Source: Streptomyces sp. NBC_00289
GTDB lineage: Bacteria > Actinomycetota > Actinomycetes > Streptomycetales > Streptomycetaceae
Reading direction: 5' to 3'
Assembly (NCBI RefSeq): GCF_041435115.1
Contig: NZ_CP108046.1
Span: 8,866,001 to 8,930,000 of the forward strand
DNA length: 64,000 bases
The notes beneath the pieces are model-generated. The model searched no databases and was not told the DNA's origin. It saw nothing but the letters and a program-made list of their open reading frames with translations. Position numbers and translations under genes: made by a program. Each line of letters begins with the position of its first letter. Position 1 is the first letter of the stretch. Shown here piece after piece: positions 25,258-33,009 of the stretch.

Positions 25258-25265
<8 letters not shown>
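24495..25265 (-). CDS. FAD-binding ferredoxin reductase-type oxidoreductase
   Basis: A 256-residue flavoprotein of the ferredoxin-NADP reductase family. The FAD motif is QRHYSIAS (about residue 79), the NAD(P) motif LLIGAGSGVVPLMSM (about 139-153), and the C-terminus is EAYVCGSN...RIRIERFG. There is no iron-sulphur domain. The GTG at 25265 overlaps the end of the molybdo-oxidoreductase gene by eight bases, so the two products should work together, this one passing electrons to or from the molybdenum enzyme. Confidence 0.9.
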
Positions 25266-25863
<598 letters not shown>

Positions 25864-26072
25864 GCGGGTGGTGCCTCCAGATTGCCTACCCGGCCAACGG
25901 TACGTGCCTCGCGGCCGGCGCCGGACGTGGGGGCGACCCCCGATCATTAAGGCGGTATGAACTCTCCGGCGCCCCGGGAATAGCGGCCCGCCCGTCCTCC
26001 TTGCCGACAGGTGCCGCATCCGGTGGCGCCCGCGACGGGCGCCCCGGCGACCGCGAAGGAGAGTGGACACAC

Positions 26073-26999
26073 ATGCCCAAGGCGTACGTCTTCACGCGCT
26101 ACGGGGGCCCGGAGACCGAGGCGCTCGTCGAGGTGGACCGGCCCGTTCCCGGACCCGGTCAGGTCCTGGTCGCGGTCCGGGCCGCGGGAGTCAATCCCGT
26201 CGACTGGAAGCAGCGCACGGGCTACCGCCGTCCCGGCGAGAGCGGCTCCTACGCCTTCCCCGCCGTCTTCGGCAACGAGGTCTCCGGTGTCGTGGAGGAA
26301 CTCGGCGAGGAGGTCCGGGACCTCGCCGTCGGGGACGAGGTCTTCGGCCGTCCGGTCGAGGGCGGGTACTCCGAGTACGCCCTGCTCTCGGTCGACCTGA
26401 TCGCGCGCAAGCCGGCGGCCCTGTCCTTCGCCGACGCGGCGACCCTGCCCGTCGCCGCCGCGACCGCGCTCGACGGCATCGTCCAGCTCGGGCTGCCCTC
26501 CGGTGCGACCGTGCTCGTCACCGGGGCGGGCGGTGGGGTCGGCGTGGCGGTCGTACAGATCGCCCGGGCCCGCGGTCTGCGTGTCGTGGGACTCGCGAGT
26601 GAGGGCAAGAAGGACCTCGTCGAGTCGTTCGGCGCCGTGCACGTCCCGGCCGGACCCGGCTGGACGGAGCGCGTGCGGGCGGCCGCGCCGGAGGGCGTCG
26701 ACGGCGTGTACGACCTGGTGGGCGCCGACGTGCTCACCGAGGCTGCCACGCTGCCCGCCGACCCGGCGAAGGTGGTCACGGCGGGCGCCCCGGCCGAGGA
26801 CGTGGAGAAACTGGGCGGTGCGCGCGTCACCCGGTTCCGTACCTCCGACCGCCTGGAGGCGGTGGCGGACCTCGTCGTGAAGGGCGAGCTGGACCCCCAC
26901 GTCACCCGGACCTTCCCGCTCGACCGCGCCGGAGAAGCACTGCGCGCGGTGGAGGAAGGCCACGCCCGCGGCAAGATCGTGATCGAGGTCGCCCGATGA
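26073..26999 (+). CDS. NADP-dependent quinone oxidoreductase (zinc-free MDR family)
   Basis: A 308-residue medium-chain dehydrogenase/reductase of the quinone oxidoreductase/enoyl reductase kind: AAGVNPVDWKQRTGY (about residues 37-51), VFGNEVSGVVEELG (about 66-79), nucleotide-binding VLVTGAGGGVGVAVVQIA (about 147-164). No zinc ligands. The ATG at 26073 has AGGAGAG upstream. Its stop overlaps the start of the GNAT gene in ATGA, so the two are co-translated. Confidence 0.92.
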   Translation: MPKAYVFTRYGGPETEALVEVDRPVPGPGQVLVAVRAAGVNPVDWKQRTGYRRPGESGSYAFPAVFGNEVSGVVEELGEEVRDLAVGDEVFGRPVEGGYSEYALLSVDLIARKPAALSFADAATLPVAAATALDGIVQLGLPSGATVLVTGAGGGVGVAVVQIARARGLRVVGLASEGKKDLVESFGAVHVPAGPGWTERVRAAAPEGVDGVYDLVGADVLTEAATLPADPAKVVTAGAPAEDVEKLGGARVTRFRTSDRLEAVADLVVKGELDPHVTRTFPLDRAGEALRAVEEGHARGKIVIEVAR

Positions 27000-27727
27000 G
27001 CTCTGTGAACGGCGCCGCGCACGTCCTCGACAACCCCGCCCTCGCCTCCCTGACCGGCCCGCACGCCCACTTCGCCGAACGGCGCGGGCGCGTCCTGCGC
27101 TACCCCGTCGACGTCTCGCCCTGGCTGGCGCTGCCCGACGACCCCGGCCCCGACGACTGGGCCGACCTCGCGGCGCTCGCGGGTCCCGGCGGCGAGGTGC
27201 CGCTGCCCGGCTTCCGGGGACGAGTTCCGGACGGCTGGGAGATCACCTTCCGGGTCGAGGGCGTGCAGCTGGTCGACGACGGACTGGCGGCCGCCCCGGA
27301 CCCCGAGGCGGTCCTCCTGGGTCCCGCCGACGTCCCCGACATGCTGGACCTGGTCGCGCTGACCCAGCCCGGCCCCTTCCTGCCCCGCACCATCGAGCTC
27401 GGCACCTACCTGGGCATACGGCGCGAGGGCAGGCTCGTCGCGATGGCGGGGGAGCGGTTGCACCCGCCGGGCTGGACCGAGATCAGCGCGGTCTGCACCG
27501 ACCCCGCCTTCCGCGGTGAGGGCCTCGCCACCCGGCTGATCCTCGCCGTCGCCCACGGCATCCGGGAACGCGGCGAGACCCCCTTCCTGCACACCGGGGC
27601 CGGCAACGTCAACGCCGTCCGACTGTACGAGTCGCTGGGCTTCCGCCTCCGCCGCAAGACCGCGTTCCTCGCGGCGCGGGCACCGGAGAACCTGCCGGAC
27701 GCACGGGAGGCGGTGCCGGTGGCGTAG
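26996..27727 (+). CDS. GNAT-family N-acetyltransferase (FR47-like)
   Basis: A 243-residue acetyltransferase. The C-terminal GNAT fold carries the acetyl-CoA motif VCTDPAFRGEGLATRLI (about residues 166-182), then HTGAGNVNAVRLYESLGFR (about 200-218). The N-terminal half (VDVSPWLALPDDPGPDDWAD) is of the FR47-like group. The acceptor is unknown. It overlaps the oxidoreductase gene by four bases and converges on the MarR gene. Confidence 0.9.
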   Translation: MSSVNGAAHVLDNPALASLTGPHAHFAERRGRVLRYPVDVSPWLALPDDPGPDDWADLAALAGPGGEVPLPGFRGRVPDGWEITFRVEGVQLVDDGLAAAPDPEAVLLGPADVPDMLDLVALTQPGPFLPRTIELGTYLGIRREGRLVAMAGERLHPPGWTEISAVCTDPAFRGEGLATRLILAVAHGIRERGETPFLHTGAGNVNAVRLYESLGFRLRRKTAFLAARAPENLPDAREAVPVA

Positions 27728-27745
27728 GCGGGCCTGTTCGGCCGT

Positions 27746-28249
27746 TCAGGCGTTCCCGGTTCCGGTGGCGGACCAGGTGTTGTACCGCTCGAGATAGCCG
27801 GCGAACCGTTCCAGGTCCTCCTCCGGCCAGTCCGCGAGCCGTTCCCGGAAGGCCGCGCGGCGGCTCTCGGTGACCTGGGCGAGGATGTGGCGGCCCGCCT
27901 CGGTCAGGTGGAGCACCTGGACCCGGTGGTCGTCGGGGTCCAGTCGCCGTTCGACGAGCCCGGCGCGCTCCAGGGCGGTCACCTGGCGGCTGACGGTCGA
28001 CTTGTCCAGGGCGTAGTGCGCGGCCAGGTCGGTGGCTCGGCGGCCGCCGCCGCTCTCCTCGAGGTGCCCGAGCAGGGTGTACGACACCAGGGACAGTTCG
28101 GGGTGCATGCGTCCCGCCGAGGCCCGGGCGCGGCGGGCGAAGACGGTCATCTCGCGCTGGATGGTTTCCACGGCCGTGTCCGCGGCGGGCCGGCCCGCGC
28201 CGCCCGCGTCCTCGGACACGGCTGCCCGAGCTGGTTCGGCTGCCTTCAC
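27746..28249 (-). CDS. MarR-family regulator
   Basis: A 167-residue MarR protein with winged helix at about residues 55-125 (TDLAAHYALDKSTVSRQVTA; LERAGLVERRLDPDDHRVQV). Start GTG 28249 is preferred: GGGAGG sits at the right distance, and an inverted repeat 20 bases upstream would be its operator. Related proteins answer phenolic or oxidised compounds. The same TTGCA-type site before the fadH gene makes that gene a possible target. Confidence 0.9.
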   Translation of the reverse strand: MKAAEPARAAVSEDAGGAGRPAADTAVETIQREMTVFARRARASAGRMHPELSLVSYTLLGHLEESGGGRRATDLAAHYALDKSTVSRQVTALERAGLVERRLDPDDHRVQVLHLTEAGRHILAQVTESRRAAFRERLADWPEEDLERFAGYLERYNTWSATGTGNA

Positions 28250-28269
28250 GGGACCTCCCTCACCTCTGG

Positions 28270-28288
28270 TTGCATAATACAACTGCAA
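28270..28288. promoter_or_regulatory. Candidate MarR operator
   Basis: TTGCA (28270-28274) and TGCAA (28284-28288) flank an AT-rich centre (TAATACAAC), about 20 bases before the MarR start. Inside it GTTGCATAA (28269-28277) recurs at 34410-34418 before fadH. Confidence 0.5.
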
Positions 28289-28430
28289 GGGGGTGTGGTG
28301 AGGTCGGCGGACGGCCGGGAGGCCGCGTCCTGCGGCCGCCGGGGTGCGTCGGCCGCCTGCCGCTGATCACCGTGTAAGGTTGCCGTCCGGCTGCGGACGA
28401 TCCCGGCCCTGTTTCGAGGAGGTGAGACCC

Positions 28431-28490
28431 ATTACCGCTGCGTCAGGTCGGGTGCTCATCCCTCGAGTCGGCGCGGATCACCCGCAGTAG
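28431..28490 (+). CDS. Putative leader peptide, ATT (or GTG) start
   Basis: AGGAGGTGA (28418-28426) is a perfect nine-base match to the anti-Shine-Dalgarno. At the proper distance (seven bases after AGGAGG) stands ATT, opening a 19-residue frame (TAASGRVLIPRVGADHPQ after the initiator) that ends in TAG at 28488-28490. A GTG at 28422, in the same frame, would add three residues but overlaps the Shine-Dalgarno itself. The TAG directly abuts GTG 28491, in frame with the HemK-like gene, and a hairpin follows. No homologue is known to me. A regulatory peptide or uORF is the best guess. Confidence 0.5.
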   Translation: MTAASGRVLIPRVGADHPQ

Positions 28491-28496
28491 GTGACC

Positions 28497-28531
28497 GCGA
28501 GAGCGCCCTTCGGCTCCCGAAAGGCTCTCGC
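28497..28531 (+). promoter_or_regulatory. Hairpin directly before the HemK-like start
   Basis: GCGAGAGC (28497-28504) pairs with GCTCTCGC (28524-28531), and the interior can extend the stem (CCTTCGG with CCGAAAGG, one bulge). It ends four bases before the ATG at 28536 and contains the only Shine-Dalgarno-like GAAAGG for it. It could therefore control translation, perhaps together with the leader frame. Confidence 0.5.
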
Positions 28532-28535
28532 TTCC

Positions 28536-29366
28536 ATGCCTCCACGTTCCCCGTTGCCTCCCTCGTCACCGCGATCACCTTCGCCCTCGTCCGGTGACGC
28601 CGTCGTGGCCGTGCTGCGCGCCGCCGGCTGTGTGTTCGCGGAGGACGAGGCGCGGCTGCTCCTGGCCGCCGCCCGCACCCCGTACGAACTGGCCGCTCTG
28701 GTGGACCGTCGTGTCACCGGTGAACCTCTCGAACTCGTCCTCGGCTGGGCCGAGTTCGCCGGGCAGCGGATCGCCGTGACCCCCGGCGTGTTCGTGCCCC
28801 GCCGCCGTACCGAGTTCCTCGTCGAACAGGCCCTCGCCCAGGCCCCGGACGCGTCCGTCGTCGTGGACCTGTGCTGCGGGTCTGGTGCCGTCGGCCTTGC
28901 CCTGGCCGCCGCCCTCGGCCGGGTGGAACTGCACGCCGCCGACGTCGACCCGGCCGCAGTGCGCTGCGCCCGCCGCAACGTCACCGCCGTCGGCGGGCAT
29001 GTCCACCGCGGCGACCTCTTCGAGGCGCTGCCCGGCCACCTGCTCGGCCGGGTCGACATCCTCGCCGCCAACGTGCCGTACGTTCCCACCGCCGAGGTCG
29101 GCCTCCTGCCCGCCGAGGCACGCGAGCACGAACCCCTGGTCGCGCTCGACGGCGGCACGGACGGCCTGGACGTGCTGCGCCGGGTGGCCGCCGGGGCGTC
29201 CCGCTGGCTCACGCCCGGCGGCTGCCTGCTGGTGGAGACGAGCGAACGACAGGCGCGAGCGGCCCTCGACGCCTTCACCCAGGGCGGCCTGACGGCCCGC
29301 CCGGCCGTCTCCGAGGAGTTGTACGCCGTCGTCGTGATCGGCACCCGGGCGCGGAAGGGCGCCTGA
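28536..29366 (+). CDS. HemK-like protein N5-glutamine methyltransferase
   Basis: A 276-residue SAM-dependent methyltransferase of the HemK/PrmC family, whose members methylate glutamine in release factors or ribosomal proteins. SAM motif VVVDLCCGSGAVGLALA (about residues 108-124). The catalytic NPPY motif appears as NVPY in AANVPYVPT (about 178-186). The N-terminus (LRAAGCVFAEDEARLLLAAA) is HemK-like. The NVPY change is common in the putative paralogue group. ATG 28536 is preferred; GTG 28491 is in frame. Its 3' end has been duplicated downstream. Confidence 0.85.
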   Translation: MPPRSPLPPSSPRSPSPSSGDAVVAVLRAAGCVFAEDEARLLLAAARTPYELAALVDRRVTGEPLELVLGWAEFAGQRIAVTPGVFVPRRRTEFLVEQALAQAPDASVVVDLCCGSGAVGLALAAALGRVELHAADVDPAAVRCARRNVTAVGGHVHRGDLFEALPGHLLGRVDILAANVPYVPTAEVGLLPAEAREHEPLVALDGGTDGLDVLRRVAAGASRWLTPGGCLLVETSERQARAALDAFTQGGLTARPAVSEELYAVVVIGTRARKGA

Positions 29367-29477
29367 TCGGTGCTCGGCCGCGCTCGTCGGTCACGGTGGC
29401 GTACGGCGTCGTGGCGCAGGCCGCGCTGGCCGTGCAACCCCGCGTGGGCGGGGTCGTCCGGCTGTGGCGGCGCGGGG
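29294..29477 (+). repeat. Tandem duplication, copy 1 (end of HemK-like gene)
   Basis: About 184 bases, covering the last 24 codons of the methyltransferase gene and the following spacer, are repeated directly downstream at 29484-29656. The copies agree over long runs (for example the segment with GAGGAGTTGTACGCCGTCGT) with small deletions in copy 2. Confidence 0.9.
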
Positions 29478-29486
29478 TTGCACGGC
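29429..29486 (+). terminator. 16-base inverted repeat after the HemK-like gene
   Basis: GCCGTGCAACCCCGCG (29429-29444) is perfectly complementary to CGCGGGGTTGCACGGC (29471-29486), with a 26-base loop. The left arm can also pair locally (ACCCCGC-GTGG-GCGGGGT), an alternative fold. It is probably the terminator of the methyltransferase gene. Copy 2 of the duplication lacks the right arm. Confidence 0.6.
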
Positions 29487-29656
29487 TCGCCCGGCCGTCT
29501 CCGAGGAGTTGTACGCCGTCGTGTGATCGGCACTCGACCGCGGAAGGGCGCCTGATCGGTGCTCGGCCGCGCTCGTCGGTCACGGCGGCGTACGGCGTCG
29601 TGGCGCTGGCCGTGCAACCCGCGTGGGCGGGGTCGTCCGGCTGTGGTGCCGCGGGG
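29484..29656 (+). repeat. Tandem duplication, copy 2 (degraded)
   Basis: Second copy of 29294-29477, about 173 bases after several small deletions, including 13 bases near GTGGCG and a frameshift that destroys the coding sense of the methyltransferase tail. The offset is about 190 bases. With copy 1 it accounts for the 303-base gap after the gene. Confidence 0.9.
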
Positions 29657-29669
29657 CGGGCCGGCGCCG

Positions 29670-30437
29670 TCAGGTCGTCGCGTCGCTGCCCGGCCCGCCC
29701 GACGGGCTCGTCGTGGGACGGGGGCTTCGCCAGTCCCGGGGGCCGTGGTCGCCGCGGTGCGGCCCGTCCGGTCCGCCCGGTTCCCGAGTGCCCGACAGGA
29801 CCCGGGCGGCGGTCAGGGCTCCGTCCTCGGCGCGGGTGCCGGCCAGGTAGTACGTCTCGCCCTTCCTGACGGCGTCGGACCCGGAGGCCGGCGCGCCGTC
29901 ACGGAACACGGACGTGTCCGAGTCCACCGTCCACGTCCACGAGGCCCCGTCCTCACTCCTGACGGTGACCTGGTCGCCGTCCACCTTCTCGGCGGTGCCC
30001 CACTGCCAGACCCGCACGACCCACTCGCCGGAGTCGCGGTCCTTGACGGTCGCCTCGCCGTGCACGCCGTCGCCGCCGAGGCCGAACCACATGCCACGGC
30101 CGTGCCGGTCACCCGGTCTGTCCGACGCCGACGACGTGCCGGATCCGGCGGCCGCGGGTGTGGCCCCGCCACCTCCGCCGCCCGAGCTCGCGGCGTAGGC
30201 CACGCCGCCGACGGCCAGCACGGCGACCGTGGCCGCCGCGGCCACCGCCCGCGCCCGGACGGACCGTCGCCGCCAGGCGTCTCGCAGGCCCGCGCCGGGC
30301 GGGCCGGAGGGCTCCGGCCCGCCGTGCCCCGTGAGCAACTCCCAACCCCCGTCCGCCTGCGCGTCCGGTGGCGTGTGGGTGGGCCGGTCGGGCGGCTCGC
30401 CGGCCGCGGTGTGGTCCTGGTCCGGATCGTGTGTCAC
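29670..30437 (-). CDS. Membrane-anchored DUF5666-like protein
   Basis: A 255-residue protein with a cytoplasmic Pro/Asp-rich N-terminus, one membrane segment near residues 60-80 (AVAAAATVAVLAVGGVAYAA) and an outer domain of beta-strands (EKVDGDQVTVRSEDGASWTW; SDTSVFRDG). This resembles DUF5666-type repeats, which occur widely in streptomycete surface proteins without known function. GTG 30437 follows GGAGCGC. Its reading ends inside the region bordering the duplicated DNA. Confidence 0.75.
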   Translation of the reverse strand: MTHDPDQDHTAAGEPPDRPTHTPPDAQADGGWELLTGHGGPEPSGPPGAGLRDAWRRRSVRARAVAAAATVAVLAVGGVAYAASSGGGGGGATPAAAGSGTSSASDRPGDRHGRGMWFGLGGDGVHGEATVKDRDSGEWVVRVWQWGTAEKVDGDQVTVRSEDGASWTWTVDSDTSVFRDGAPASGSDAVRKGETYYLAGTRAEDGALTAARVLSGTREPGGPDGPHRGDHGPRDWRSPRPTTSPSGGPGSDATT

Positions 30438-30554
30438 GACGCGCTCCCATCGGCCGGGCGGCCGGCATCCCGATCGCATGCCTCCCTGTGATTGTCGGGT
30501 GAGGGCGGTAAGGAGCAGGTAATCGAATGCTGTGAATCCGGACGGCCGCCGCCG

Positions 30555-32636
30555 TCAGTCGTCGGGTGTCTGCACGCGGGCGATGAGAAGTGCCACGTCG
30601 TCGGAGTTGTCCGGCTGGTGCAGGGTCCGCAGCAGGAGGTCGCAGACCTCCTCCAGGGGACGGTCCGGCCCGTCGAGGAGGGCCAGGAGCGCGTCCAGGC
30701 GTTCGTCGAGCGGGTGCTGCCGTGTCTCCACCAGGCCGTCGGTGTAGAACACGAGCCGGTCCCCGGGCTCGAGGTCGACGGTGGTGGTGGAGAAGGCGAC
30801 GCCGCCCACGCCCAGCGGCGCGCCGGTGGGCAGTTCGAGGAATTCCGGGTGCTGTCCGGCACGGAGGCGGGCGGGCGGCAGGTGCCCGGCGTTGGCGATC
30901 CGGCACTGCCGCAGCCGGGGGTCGTGGACCGCGTACACGCAGGTGGCGATGGACTGGTCCAGGCCGTCGGTGATCCTGTCGAGGTGCTCGAGCAGCCGGG
31001 CGGGATCGAGGTCGAGCGAGGCCAGGGTGTTCGTCGCGGTGCGCAGTCGGCCCATCGTCGCGGCGGCGTTGATGCCGCTGCCCATCACGTCGCCCACGAC
31101 GAGCGCGGTCTTTCCGCCCTCCAGGGGGATCACGTCGAACCAGTCGCCGCCGACCTCGGCGGTGGCGCCCGCGGGCTGGTAGCGGGAGGCCACCTCGAGT
31201 CCGCCGGTCAGCCTCGGATGGCTGGGCAGCAGACTGCGCTGCAGGGTGAGGGCGGTGTCGCGGGCGTTCTGGTACCAGCGGGCGTTGTCGATCTGGACCG
31301 CGGCCCGGGCCGCCAGTTCACGGGCGAGGAGCAGGTCGTCCTCGCTGAACGGCAGCGGGTTGCGGGCGCGTTTGAGGTCCAGGGCGCCCAGTACCTCGCC
31401 CCGCGCGATCAGCGGCACGGCCAGGTAGGAGTGGACGCCGGCCCGCGCCAGCAGTTCGGCCGACTCCGCGGAGCGCGCGATGCGGGGCAGGTCCGCGGCC
31501 TCGACCCGGGTCACCATGACCGGGCTGCCCGTGCGCACGCACTCCGTGACGAGGCGGTCGGGCGCGTACCGGGCCACGTGTCCGGGCGGGTCCGCCGCCA
31601 GCAGTGCCTCGGGGGCCAGGTACGCCTCGACGGCCAGGGCCCGTATCACGGCGGGTTCGGCCGGGCCGAGGCTGCTGCGCCTGCCCTCCACCACCGCGTC
31701 CAGGAGGTCCACGGCGGCGATGTCGGCGAGTTCCGGCACGGCGACCCCGGCCAGTTCCCGGGCGGTGCGGTCGAGGTCCAGCGTGGTGCCGATCCGGGCG
31801 GAGGCGTCCGCGATGACGGCCAGGCGGCGGCGCAGGGCCTCGGCCTCGACGCCCGCCCGGTACTGCTCCGTGACGTCCTCGACCGAACCGGCCACGCCCA
31901 GCACGGTGCCGGTGGAGTCCTCCAGCCGGTACATCGAGATCGACCAGGCGTGGTCCTCGTCCGGGTCGGCGAGCGTACGCCCGATGCTGTGCCGGTTGAT
32001 GATCGGCCGGCCGGTGGCCAGTACCTCCCGCGCCGCGGCCTCGACGTTCTGGACGTCGAAGTCCGGCATGACCTCGCCGATCGTCCGGCCGAGGTGCTCC
32101 TGGGCCGATGTGCCGTTGAGTCGCTCCAGCGCCGGGTTGACCGAGACGTACCGCAGGTCCGTGTCGAGGACCGCCAGCCCGATCGGGGACTGCGTGATCA
32201 TCCGCGCCGACAGCGCCACGTCCCGCTCAAGACGGCGCACGGTCGACTGGTCGGCGGCGAGTCCCAGGGCGTAGACGTCGCCCCGGTCGTCCAGCAGCCG
32301 CATGTTGCGGAACTCCACCAGTCGGGTGCTGCCGTCCTTGTGACGGACGGGGAACGCCCCGGACCAGCTTTCACCGGTGGCCATGACGTCGGCGAACAGC
32401 TTGACTACGAGGTCGACGTGCTGCTCGTTGATCATGAGTCCGGCCGCGTACTCGCCGAGGGCCTCCCGCGCGGAGTATCCGAACAGTTCCTCGGCCTGCG
32501 GGCTCCACAGGACGATGCGTCCCTCGGTGTCCAGGACCACCGAAGCCACGCCGAGGACGTCGAGCAGACCGGTCGGCCGCACCGTCCCGTGCACCGGCTC
32601 GTCGCCCTGGGGCAGGGGGGCTCCCGCCGTGTTCAT
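30555..32636 (-). CDS. PAS-PAS-GAF-PP2C (SpoIIE-type) protein phosphatase
   Basis: A 693-residue signalling phosphatase. PAS domains lie at about 25-130 (ASVVLDTEGRIVLWSPQAEE) and 145-260 (IGLAVLDTDLRYVSVNPALE). A GAF domain covers about 275-430, and a PP2C/SpoIIE phosphatase about 450-690, with metal-site motifs EVGGDWFDVIPLEGG and VGDVMGSGI and the late FYTDGL. Such proteins dephosphorylate anti-sigma-factor antagonists to control stress or developmental sigma factors. There is no kinase domain and no adjacent anti-sigma gene. ATG 32636 is preceded by GGAGG at ten bases. Confidence 0.93.
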   Translation of the reverse strand: MNTAGAPLPQGDEPVHGTVRPTGLLDVLGVASVVLDTEGRIVLWSPQAEELFGYSAREALGEYAAGLMINEQHVDLVVKLFADVMATGESWSGAFPVRHKDGSTRLVEFRNMRLLDDRGDVYALGLAADQSTVRRLERDVALSARMITQSPIGLAVLDTDLRYVSVNPALERLNGTSAQEHLGRTIGEVMPDFDVQNVEAAAREVLATGRPIINRHSIGRTLADPDEDHAWSISMYRLEDSTGTVLGVAGSVEDVTEQYRAGVEAEALRRRLAVIADASARIGTTLDLDRTARELAGVAVPELADIAAVDLLDAVVEGRRSSLGPAEPAVIRALAVEAYLAPEALLAADPPGHVARYAPDRLVTECVRTGSPVMVTRVEAADLPRIARSAESAELLARAGVHSYLAVPLIARGEVLGALDLKRARNPLPFSEDDLLLARELAARAAVQIDNARWYQNARDTALTLQRSLLPSHPRLTGGLEVASRYQPAGATAEVGGDWFDVIPLEGGKTALVVGDVMGSGINAAATMGRLRTATNTLASLDLDPARLLEHLDRITDGLDQSIATCVYAVHDPRLRQCRIANAGHLPPARLRAGQHPEFLELPTGAPLGVGGVAFSTTTVDLEPGDRLVFYTDGLVETRQHPLDERLDALLALLDGPDRPLEEVCDLLLRTLHQPDNSDDVALLIARVQTPDD

Positions 32637-32778
32637 CGCGGGCACCGCCTCCGCCCATCCTCGGGGCACGTCGTTCCCCCGTGCCGGTTTCCGCTGTTTT
32701 TCCGCACTCGACTGTTCTCTCGCGCTCAACCGTTTCCGCGACGCCACCGTCGCACTCTTCCACCATCTCTCAATCTGC

Positions 32779-32814
32779 GGCGCCCGTCCGGCGAAGTCGT
32801 GCCGGACGGGCGCC
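32779..32814. other. 14-base perfect inverted repeat between divergent genes
   Basis: GGCGCCCGTCCGGC (32779-32792) and GCCGGACGGGCGCC (32801-32814) flank an 8-base loop. As RNA it is a very stable hairpin on either strand. It lies about 143 bases before the phosphatase start and 195 before the secreted protein start, where a terminator is not expected. It could be an attenuator or a relic of a lost gene. Confidence 0.7.
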
Positions 32815-32934
32815 CTCGCCGGACCCGGTCGTGGCCGGTCGTCGGGTGGGACGCCGTGCACGGGCGTGCGGGATGTCACGTCCGGACGAGTGGGTCGGCG
32901 CCCGTCGCCGGACCGACAGCCGAGGTTTCCACAT

Positions 32935-32951
32935 TGGTCTGTACATGACCA
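32935..32951. promoter_or_regulatory. Weak palindromic site before the secreted protein gene
   Basis: TGGTC (32935-32939) and GACCA (32947-32951) enclose TGTACAT. It resembles GntR-family half-sites but has too long a centre for a DasR site. It is 58 bases before the start of the secreted protein gene. Confidence 0.3.
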
Positions 32952-33009
32952 CCTGGGAACGCCAGACTGTCCGCCGACCACGCCCCACCCCCCACCGAGG
33001 AGTCGTTCC

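Larger units (their letters stand above)
32637..33009. other. Divergent gap between the phosphatase and a secreted protein gene
   Basis: The 373 bases contain a 14-base perfect inverted repeat (32779-32814) and a weak palindrome TGGTC-N7-GACCA (32935-32951) near the secreted gene. No open frame looks coding. Confidence 0.5.

Noticed and set aside
29429..29640. CRISPR-like hairpin (AACCCCGCGTGGGCGGGGT) occurring twice
   Set aside because: There are only two copies, 190 bases apart, and both are explained by the tandem duplication of the gene end. No regular 30-35 base spacers and no cas genes are present.
32935..32951. DasR site before the secreted protein gene
   Set aside because: The TGGTC/GACCA halves are seven bases apart, whereas the DasR core has its halves in direct contact. 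It is kept only as a weak unnamed palindrome.
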